Assembly (NCBI GenBank): GCA_041191405.1
Contig: JBEEOW010000010.1
Coordinates: 57,921-121,920 of the forward strand
Length of the DNA: 64,000 nt
DNA from: JBEEOW01 sp041191405
GTDB lineage: Bacteria > Bacteroidota > Bacteroidia > Cytophagales > UBA9547
Reading direction: 5' to 3'
Below, one piece after another: positions 17,795 through 26,900 of the stretch. The first letter of the stretch is position 1, and every line of letters starts with the position of its first letter. The position numbers and the translations under genes are program-made. The notes beneath the pieces were generated by a model. It did not search any database. It saw nothing but the letters and a program-made list of their open reading frames with translations, and had not been told where the DNA came from.

Positions 17795-17822
17795 CTTTAC
17801 TCAGTACTCAATACTCAATACC

Positions 17823-18698
17823 ATGATAGATTACAATCCAAAAGACTGGTTTTCACTAATTTTTAAGTTTCATCAAAGTGATACTTTTAGAAAATTAATT
17901 GGAATAATGATTAGTGTGGGTGTTTATGCAGCCATAATTGTTTACACTGAATCGCATTATTTTGAAATGAAATCAACTACAGCAATACACTCTTTGTTAG
18001 GTTTTGTGATTTCACTTTTATTGGTATTTAGAACCAATACAGCTTATGATAGATGGTGGGAAGGACGTAGATTATTGGGTTCATTGGTTAATAATTCAAG
18101 AAATTTAGCTATTAAATTATCTGTATTTTTAAAAAATAACACAGCACTAAAAGAACAAGCAAGAATTTTAATTGGCAATTATGCATTGTGTTTAGTGGAG
18201 CATTTATCAGAAAGAAGCAACTACAATGTAATTGAAGACAATAGTGAATACACCAAAGATTTTGTAAAAAAATCAAACCACAAACCAAACGCAATTGCCT
18301 ATCAACTAGTAACATACATAAAAAATTTATACGATAAAAAAATAATTAGCAACGAAGAATATTTGTCTATAAACATTGAAGTAAGTGGATATACTGATAT
18401 AATTGGAGCATGTGAGAGAATTAAAAAATCTCCAATACCATTTTCATACAGTCTATTTATAAAGAAATTTATTTTTGTGTATATCATGACAATTCCAATC
18501 TTTTTTAGTCATGATTTTGGATATGCAATAGTACCATTAACTATTTTTATTTTTTACGTACTTGTTAGTATTGAGCTAATTGCAGAAGAAATTGAAAATC
18601 CATTCAATTTCGATTCTAATGATTTACCTATGGATGAAATTGCGCATACCATTTGTACAAACATAAAAGAATCATTACATCTCTCAGAAACAAATTAA
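17823..18698 (+). CDS. Bestrophin-family anion channel
   Basis: The product has 291 residues from the ATG at 17823. An upstream in-frame ATG at 17781 lies inside the hairpin repeat and is unlikely. It begins MIDYNPKDWFSLIFKF and has the bacterial bestrophin features SLLGFVISLLLVFRTNTAYDRWWEGRRLLG (residues 56-85), four hydrophobic helices, and the C-terminal PFNFDSNDLPMDEIAHTI. Bestrophins are pentameric chloride/bicarbonate-permeable channels. The beta-carbonic anhydrase gene follows after 19 bp on the same strand, so a bicarbonate-transport role is inferred. Confidence 0.9.
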   Translation: MIDYNPKDWFSLIFKFHQSDTFRKLIGIMISVGVYAAIIVYTESHYFEMKSTTAIHSLLGFVISLLLVFRTNTAYDRWWEGRRLLGSLVNNSRNLAIKLSVFLKNNTALKEQARILIGNYALCLVEHLSERSNYNVIEDNSEYTKDFVKKSNHKPNAIAYQLVTYIKNLYDKKIISNEEYLSINIEVSGYTDIIGACERIKKSPIPFSYSLFIKKFIFVYIMTIPIFFSHDFGYAIVPLTIFIFYVLVSIELIAEEIENPFNFDSNDLPMDEIAHTICTNIKESLHLSETN

Positions 18699-18717
18699 AC
18701 AAATATATAAACAAACT

Positions 18718-19359
18718 ATGTTAGGTCATTTAGAAGAAGAGTATCAAAAACTACTCTCAAATAATGAAGAGTGGGTACAAGAGCAATTAGCTAAAGACCC
18801 AGAATATTTTATAAAACATTCACAAGGTCAAACACCTGAATTTTTATGGATTGGATGCTCGGATAGTAGAGTACCTCCACACGAAATTTGTAAAACTGGT
18901 AAAGGAACCATTTTTGAGCAAAGAAATATTGCCAACATGGTTGTTCATACTGACTTAAACGTAATGAGTGTGTTGCAATATGCAGTAGAGGTATTAAAAG
19001 TAAAACACATCATCGTTTGTGGGCACTATGGTTGTGGTGGAGTATTAGCAGCAATGGGTAAACAAAATTACGGTTTGGTAAATAAATGGCTATTAAATAT
19101 TAAAGATGTAGCGTTTAAACATAAACCCGAACTAAGTTTAATTGAAGATTTACAAAAACGTGCTGATAGGTTAGTTGAATTAAATGTGGCACAACAGGTT
19201 TATAATTTAACCAAAACATCAATTGTTCAACAAGCTTGGAAAGAAAGAGATCTCAATATACATGGTTGGGTATATGATATCAAAACTGGTAGAATTAAAG
19301 ACCTTGAAGTGTTAAAAGACGAAGTAACTGATATTGATGATTCATATTGGTTTGAATAA
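18718..19359 (+). CDS. Beta-class carbonic anhydrase
   Basis: This 213-residue protein has the zinc-site residues Cys47, Asp49 and Arg51 (CSDSR) and His103 and Cys106 (CGHYGCGG). It catalyses reversible CO2 hydration in the cytoplasm. The N-terminus (LEEEYQKLLSNNEEWVQEQLAKDPEYF) and length match the E. coli Can clade. It sits 19 bp downstream of the bestrophin gene and is closed by a bidirectional terminator, so bestrophin and this enzyme are very probably one operon. Confidence 0.95.
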   Translation: MLGHLEEEYQKLLSNNEEWVQEQLAKDPEYFIKHSQGQTPEFLWIGCSDSRVPPHEICKTGKGTIFEQRNIANMVVHTDLNVMSVLQYAVEVLKVKHIIVCGHYGCGGVLAAMGKQNYGLVNKWLLNIKDVAFKHKPELSLIEDLQKRADRLVELNVAQQVYNLTKTSIVQQAWKERDLNIHGWVYDIKTGRIKDLEVLKDEVTDIDDSYWFE

Positions 19360-19368
19360 AAAACAAAT

Positions 19369-19407
19369 AAAAATGCCAACTTAAATTCACTTTAGGTTGG
19401 CATTTTT
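19369..19407. terminator. Bidirectional terminator between carbonic anhydrase and tadA
   Basis: AAAAATGCCAAC (19369-19380) pairs perfectly with GTTGGCATTTTT (19396-19407), giving a 12-bp stem with A and T tracts on both sides. It lies between convergent genes. Confidence 0.88.
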
Positions 19408-19408
19408 G

Positions 19409-19843
19409 TTATCTCAATTCTTTAAAAAAGTTTTTTATTATTGTTTGACACTCTTCAGCCAAAATCCCTGAGACGATTGTAGTTTTCGGATGAATAATAG
19501 AAGATGAAATTTTATTAAACCCACGTTTTTCATCACTGGCTCCATATACAATATTCCCGATTTGGCTCCAATATAATGCCCCAGCACACATTACACAAGG
19601 TTCAAGGGTTACATATAAAGTGCAATCTATCAAATATTTACCACCAATAGTTTGTGCCGCTGATGTCAATGCAATCATTTCTGCATGTGCAGTTACATCA
19701 TTTAAAATTTCGGTTTGGTTGTGGCCACGAGCAATTACTTTATTGTTTGCCACTACCACTGCACCAACGGGCACTTCGCCTTCTTCGTAAGCATAGCGAG
19801 CTTCTTTTAAAGCCTCTCGCATAAAATATTCGTGTCCGAGCAT
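19409..19843 (-). CDS. tadA: tRNA-specific adenosine deaminase TadA
   Basis: This 144-residue zinc deaminase has the HAE motif (His53, Glu55) and PCVMC (Cys83, Cys86). The GEVPVGAVVV and GHNQTEILNDVTAHAEMIAL stretches match TadA, which converts adenosine 34 of tRNA-Arg to inosine. A fused guanine-deaminase role is unlikely given the TadA-like active-site context. Five bp separate it from the upstream gene on the same strand, so the two share a transcript. Confidence 0.9.
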   Translation of the reverse strand: MLGHEYFMREALKEARYAYEEGEVPVGAVVVANNKVIARGHNQTEILNDVTAHAEMIALTSAAQTIGGKYLIDCTLYVTLEPCVMCAGALYWSQIGNIVYGASDEKRGFNKISSSIIHPKTTIVSGILAEECQTIIKNFFKELR

Positions 19844-19847
19844 AAAA

Positions 19848-20507
19848 CTATTTTACACTTTTTTGCTTACGTTGCATTATTAAGGCTTCTTTGGGGCTAA
19901 CTCCACCTTTAGGTGGAATAATTTTAACTTCTGGAATTAATTTTACCGCAGCTGAATTTACTTTTATGCTATTCATCATTGCTTGTGCAGTAGACTGCCA
20001 TTCTTCCAATAAGCGATATCTGGTAGTAAAGTTGAAAATAAATATTCTATTATCAGCTACAGTATAATTAATATGTGTGTAAAACTTAATAGGTTCATTA
20101 GTCATGTTACCCATTTTATTTTCTTGTTCAGAAATAAATTCTAACACAATATAATTGCGTTTGCCTCTCGTAATGATAGTGTCTTGCAAAAAAGTAACTT
20201 TCTGGAACAGGTTCATTACAGATGCTTTGTAAATATCCTTTAAAACAATTAATCTATTGCCCCACAAGTTATTAGCCATATTAATTACAAACTCAGTTTT
20301 AGCATTTGGGGCTGTAAAAGCTGCCAAAGGTTTTCTATTTGATGGGAAACGAGCTGCAATATCATCATCAGTCATTGGTAAAAAATCCTCAGGCATACTT
20401 ACAGTAATCCCACTTACAGGTTTTGTTTTTTTAAGTTTTACAGCATCTGCACTCATTAAACCGAGCATCACAATGAAACCGAAAATTACTGTATATATAT
20501 TTTTCAT
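19848..20507 (-). CDS. Exported protein of unknown function (operon with tadA)
   Basis: Starting at the ATG at 20507 gives 219 residues with a signal sequence (MKNIYTVIFGFIVMLGLMSADA). A longer reading from 20549 is open but adds an atypical N-terminus. The mature part has MPEDFLPMTDDDIAARFPSNRKPLAAF, then KTEFVINMANNLWG and TRGKRNYIVLEFISEQ. This layout recalls small Bacteroidota secreted proteins of a PsbP/MOG1-like fold, but that is only an impression. tadA follows after 4 bp. Confidence 0.72.
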   Translation of the reverse strand: MKNIYTVIFGFIVMLGLMSADAVKLKKTKPVSGITVSMPEDFLPMTDDDIAARFPSNRKPLAAFTAPNAKTEFVINMANNLWGNRLIVLKDIYKASVMNLFQKVTFLQDTIITRGKRNYIVLEFISEQENKMGNMTNEPIKFYTHINYTVADNRIFIFNFTTRYRLLEEWQSTAQAMMNSIKVNSAAVKLIPEVKIIPPKGGVSPKEALIMQRKQKSVK

Positions 20508-20932
20508 ATTCAACATTAAAGTTTTTGCAAGATAAAAAATAGAGTTCAAAAAAATACAAAAGCAACCAAGTGTTTTAAAACTTGATTGCTTTTTTGTTAT
20601 TTTTTTAATTTTTCAAATCCATTGAAAAACTATTATTAAATGATTGGTGCATTCATAAATTTAATTGTTTTGGGTGTATTTTGTATTTTAACGAAGTAAA
20701 ACAAATATTAGTTTTTTATATTTTAAATTTATAACACTTTTAAAGTATGTTATCAAAAAAATATAAAATATATGTTGATTAATAATAGGTTGTAAAATCA
20801 AAAACTGAAAAAAATAATATCTAACTAAATGAAATTAACAAAAAATAGTTAAATTTAAGACTCTCTAGTAAGGTATTCATTAAGGTTACTTTATTGAGCT
20901 ATAAGATGTCTTTAGATTAAAAAAATAATAAA
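20508..20932. other. 425-bp divergent intergenic region with orphan bidirectional hairpin
   Basis: There is no ORF. A 14-bp stem with one mismatch (20558-20571 with 20580-20593, AAAAGCAA...TTGCTTTT) is flanked by T tracts in both directions. No coding gene ends into it from either side. The remaining 340 bp to the start of the giant gene is very A/T-rich and must contain that gene's promoter. Confidence 0.55.
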
Positions 20933-23900
20933 ATGAGTTTTAAAAAAATTATTTTACTTGGATTTACATTGATTATATCAAGTTTGGGATATGGTCAAGT
21001 TTGTTTATCAAATTTTGGATTATCAACCGGTAAAGTTACTGCTACAGATGTAACAAACGGGTTATTCAATACTGATGCAAATATAGATATTGCTACCGCA
21101 AATGGCACAAACAATACTGTTTCCGTGTTTTTTTCAAATGGTGATGGAAGTTTTAGTTTGCCCTTAACGCTTACTCCTGACATTAATTTTGTTAGACCAG
21201 TAGCTATTACTTCAGGTGACTTTAATAATGACGGTAGACTTGACTTGGCCACAGCAAATAATGGTAGTGGTAATGTAACATTGTTTATAAGTAATGGAAA
21301 GGGCGGTTTTCTGACACCTGTACACATTGCAGTAGATAAAGCTTTAACAGATATAGTTGCTGGGGATTTTGACTTAAATGGTAACATTGATATCGCTGTA
21401 ACTTCAGCAGGTGGAAATGCTCCATTATATTTATTATTAAACAAAGGTGGAGCAAGTTTTACAGTAAACGCATTTGGTGGAGGAGGTTCTTTGGCTAGAG
21501 CTTTAACTACCAATGATTTTGATCAAGATGGAGGTTTAGATTTTGCCATTACGACTGACATTGGCGTGGATATTTTTTTAAGTAGTACTAGTTTTAGTAA
21601 ACCTTTTTCACTTTCAGTAAGTGGTGCATTTTTAGGGATTGATAGTAAGGATATTAATAAAGATGGAATTATAGATTTAGTTGCAGCTAATAATTCTAAA
21701 AATAATGTATCGGTAATATTAGGTAATGCTAAAACTATTGGGACTTTTGAAAAAGAAATTACTTTTAATTCTGGCACAAACCCTGTAGCAATTAAAATTG
21801 ATGATTACAACAATGATGGCATTCAGGATATTGCAAACACAAGTACTAATCAAATTAATATTTTACAAGGTAATGGAAATGGAGGATTTTCAAATCCTCT
21901 AAGTTTTAATGCATCTGGAGCAAAGGCTTTAACTACTATAAATTTAGATGCCAAAGCTCCAATTGATTTAATTTATACAGCACCAACTCTAACAAATGAT
22001 GTAGTGTTAGTAACTAATAGTGCAAATACAACACAATTATCATTAACTGCAAGTGCAACTAATGTTTGTCCAGGTACTACAGTTACTCTAACTGCTGGTT
22101 CACAATATTCTTCATTTTTATGGTTTGATGGAACAAATAAAAGTCCAATGACAGTTGTTCCAAGTATAACTACAAATTATCATGTTGTTGGAACTACATC
22201 TATTGCTTTAGGAAATACAACAATGTATTGTAAAGATATAGCAAATATTACTGTAACAGTAAAAGCAGTACCAACAGCAACTATGTCGGGTAGTACTTCA
22301 ATCTGTGCTGGTAATACTGCTTCAATTCCCGTTACTCTTACTGGTACATCGCCTTGGACAATAAATTATTATCAAGGAACAACATTAAAAACAATTTCGG
22401 GTATTACAACAAACCCATATTTAGGAATAACATCAGGACCTACAGGGGTTCAATATTCTTTGCAATCAGTAAGTGATGCTAGTGGTTGTACTGGAACAGT
22501 TTCAGGTACAGCTACCATTACCCAAACTCCAAGTCCTTTTGCTACAATTTCTTATGCATCGCCGTTTTGTAAAAATGCAACTAACCCAACTCCTTCGTTA
22601 GGGAATGGTGCTAATTTAGGCACATTTACTTCTTCTTCAACTTTATTAAAAGTTGATATAAATAAAGGTATTGTTGATTTAGCGAACTCTTCACCAGGTA
22701 CTTATATAGTTACAAATACTGTTACTGGTACTTGTGGTAATGTTTCAGATACAGCAAGAGTTGTTATATCTCCGCTGCCCAATGCAGCATTTAGTTATTC
22801 TCAAAGTGCATATTGCAGTAATAGTACTATTACACCAACATCAAGTTATACAGGTAGTGGAGCATCATATACATCTTCTCCATCAGGGTTAACAATTGAT
22901 GCATTTAAAGGAACAATATCAATTAGTTCATCTACACCTGGCACATATACTGTTACAAATACAGTTACAGGTTGTGGGGTTGGCTCAGCCACCACCTCAG
23001 TTACAATTACAAAATTGCCCAATGCAAGTTTTAGTTACACCGGAAATCCTTTTTGTAAAAATGCATCTAACCCAATACCAACACTTGGTGCAAATGCTAA
23101 ATTAGAAACCGTAACTACTGTTTACTCAGGTTTATTTGTTGACAAAACCACGGGAGTAATTGATTTAAAATCTTCAACTCCAGGGAATAACTATATGGTT
23201 ACCAATACCATTGCAGCATCTGGAGGATGTAGCCAAGTAACTGCTTATGCTACCGTTTCAATTATTGATGCACCTACTGCTATTTTTACAAGTGGAGCAA
23301 CATCTATTTGCACAGGAAAAAGTGCAACGCTAAATTTAGCTTTTACAGGTACTCCTGGTTATACTTATACTTTTACCGATGGTAGTTCGTACGTTGCAAA
23401 TACTAATACTGCAAGTATAGCAGTTACCCCAAGTTCAACCACTACATATACCTTATCATCAATAAGTGACAAGTATTGTACTACAAATCTATCTGGAAGT
23501 GTGCAAGTTACTGTAAACCCTTATCCTGTTGTAAGTTTTAATCCAATTAATAGAATTTGTTTAGGCTCACAAGCAATTACACTTTCTGCTACACCAAGTG
23601 GAGGATTTTTTACTGGAACAAATACTAATGGTAGTATATTTAATCCTATCATTAAAGGTACACATTTAGTAAACTACAACTATTCAGCTCTTGGTTGTAC
23701 TACTACTGTTAGTAAAAATATTATTGTTGACACATTACCTAAAGTGAACTTAAATGCAAGTACAAATAATATTTGTTTAGGTTCAAATGTAACATTAACT
23801 GCTAGTGGTGCTAATACATATACTTGGTCTGATGGTCTTCCTAACTCAGTTACAAATACAGTTACACCTAAAGTTTCTACAAATTACACTGTAACAGGTG

Positions 23901-26900
23901 TAGATGTAAATGGTTGTAGCAATACAAGCACAGCCAAAATAACGGTTTATGACCTACCAATTATTAAAGCCAATGCAACCAATAACCCAATTTGTGAAGG
24001 AGATAATATAAGTTTATTTGGCTCCTCAATTAGCACAAGTGGTTTCAGTTATATTTGGAATAATGGGGTATTTAACAATAAAGCTTTTATACCATCAATT
24101 GGGCAAACTAAATATAAAGTTCAAGCAACAGATTTAAATGGATGTACAGGTATTGATAGTATTACCATAGTTGTTAACCCAAAACCTATAATCAATGTAA
24201 GTCCAATTACATCTTCTATTTGTAGTAGTTCAAATACAAACATTTCAATATCAAGTTCAACACCTTCAGTATTTAACTGGACAACAACCGGAAGCGATTT
24301 AAATATTATTGGCAATTTTCCGGGTAGTTCTGGATCAACATCTCCTGCATTAAACTACAACATTGTACAAAAATTAAGAATCCCAACTACTGTTTCATTG
24401 ATAGCAAAATACAATATTACTGCAACAAGCATAGCCGGTTGTACTAGTAATACTACCAATGCATTTATTAATATAGATAGTTGTTCTGTAAAAGCTGATT
24501 TTGTTGAAAATAAAAAAATAGTTTGTATTGATAATCCAGTTGTAAATTTTTCAAATGTATCAATAACTGGTGTAAATAGTTCATATTTATGGGATTTTGG
24601 ACCAAATGCTATTCCACAAACATCGACGTTGGCTACTCCTCCGGCTGTGAAATTTACAACTACTGGTAGCCAAACAATTAAATTAACAGTTACCGATTTA
24701 ACTTTAAAAATAACAAACATCAAAAACTCAACGGTGTTTGTAGCTCCTCAACCTACAATCGATGCACCTAATCAATCATTTTGTGCTGGTTCTAACGGAG
24801 TTTTGCTAAAGGCAAGTGGAGCAAATATTTATAGTTCATTCGCAAATACGATAGTGAAACCAACTATAGACACTACCTATCAATTAATTGGAACAGATTT
24901 AAATGGATGTAAAGACACTGTTGCTGTTCAAATTTTTGTAAATCCTGTTCCAAATTTAAAATTAATTGCTACACCAAATGTAGTTTGTAAAGGATCAACA
25001 ACGCAAGTTTCTGCCGTTAATCAATTATCTGGAATTTTAACAAATTATGCTTGGAATAAAAATGTTCTTCCTAACAAATCATTTGACCCAATTCAAACAC
25101 AATATTTTACAGTAACAGCTACCGATGCAAATGGTTGTACCAAAAAAGATTCAATTTTGGTTACAGTAAATCCTATTCCATTGGTAAAAGCAAGTGTTTC
25201 AAATACTGTTGCTTGTGCTGGAGATTCCATTAAATTTACTGGTATTGTAACAAACCTTGCTAATATTTCATATGCATGGGATAATGGTGTAATAAATAAT
25301 AAAAACTTCGCTGTTACTACTACTAAAAAATATACTGTTACTGCTACCGAAACTACCACACTTTGTGCAAATACTGATACAATTTCAGTTAAAGTAAATG
25401 AATTGCCAAACATAATCTTAAAAAACGACACCATTTGTGAAGGAGCAAATATTAACTTATCAGCCTCTGGAGCAGTTTTTTACCAATGGTTCAATGGAAA
25501 TACATTGTTAACAAATTTGGTAGTTAATCCATCAATAACAACAAATTACAAAGTAGTAGGTACAGATGCCAATGGTTGCTCAATTACTAAATTTAAAACT
25601 GTAGTAGTAAATCAAAAACCTACCATTACAATTTCAAATAAAAATGTAACTGTATGTACAGGCGAAAGCGCTGTATTAAATGCAGTTTCTAATGCTACTT
25701 CAATAATTTGGAATGATGTGAATGTAACCAATAATGTTACATTTAAACCAACAGTAAGTAAGCAATATATTGTAACAGGTTCATTATTAAATTGTACTAA
25801 AAATGATACTGTTAATTTAACAGTAAATCCAAAACCAATAATAAATATAAGTGCATCTTCAACTGAAGTATGTGAAGGAGAAGCAATACTTTTAAATGCA
25901 AATGGAACTGCAAAAGCCACTTATTCGTGGAACAATGGAGTTAGTAATAACACTTTCTTTACCCCTTTAATAAGTGGAAAATACATTGCTACTGCTACTT
26001 TTAATGGTTGCTCTTCTCTAGATTCGATTGATATCACAGTTAATAAATTACCTAAACTAACCATTTCAAATAATAATACTCTTTGTAATGGTTCGGCAAC
26101 TAATATCATTGTTCAAACGGATATTACATCAAAAATTAAATGGGTTGTAACTATGACAAATGTTTCTGGCGGACAATCAGATTCGATTGAGATTTTAGCT
26201 AATACACCAGGATATATTAATCAAATTTTACGAAATTCATCAAAGGCTGGTAAGGCTACTTACAATATTACAGCTTATAACAAATCGTGTATAGGAAATA
26301 CAAGTCAAGCAATAATAACTGTAGATACTTGTAACGCTAAAGCTGATTTCATTTCTAATAAAACATCAATTTGTTCTTTAGATTCATCTGTATTTTATCA
26401 AGATAATTCTCAAGGAGCAACTACATGGAATTGGGATTTTGGAAATGGAGCAATTCCTCAAACCTCTACTTCTAAAAATCCACAAGGTATAAAATATAGT
26501 ACTTCAGGAAATAAAACAATTTCTTTAATTGTGACTGGCTTAGATGGTTCGTCAGATACTATAAGTAAAAATTTGGATGTAAATCTAGTTGAAACACCAA
26601 TTATTCAATCAATTAACAATGATTTCAATCAGGATTCACTTTCATTTATTGCTAATATTTCAAATCCAACCAATGGAAATACTTACAACTGGATTGTAAA
26701 TCCTTCAAATTCTTTATCAATAAATAATGTTACTAATAAACCAACATTTACATTCAAGGCCGGTTTATCAGGAAAAAGTTTTTTAAGGGTGATAAGCGTA
26801 AATTCACAAGGTTGTATCAGTGATACATCTACTTCAATAACTATTATTAGGAAAGGTAAGTTTACCATTTCAACACCAAGTGCTGTTTATTTTAATGATT

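Noticed and set aside
17781..17822. Upstream ATG for the bestrophin gene
   Set aside because: It lies inside the repeat hairpin and adds 14 residues not fitting the family start; ATG at 17823 is preferred.
20995..26868. Long minus-strand frames inside the giant adhesin gene (for example 24355-24723 and 25093-25434)
   Set aside because: They are antisense shadows of repetitive coding sequence, with biased composition and no starts in good context.
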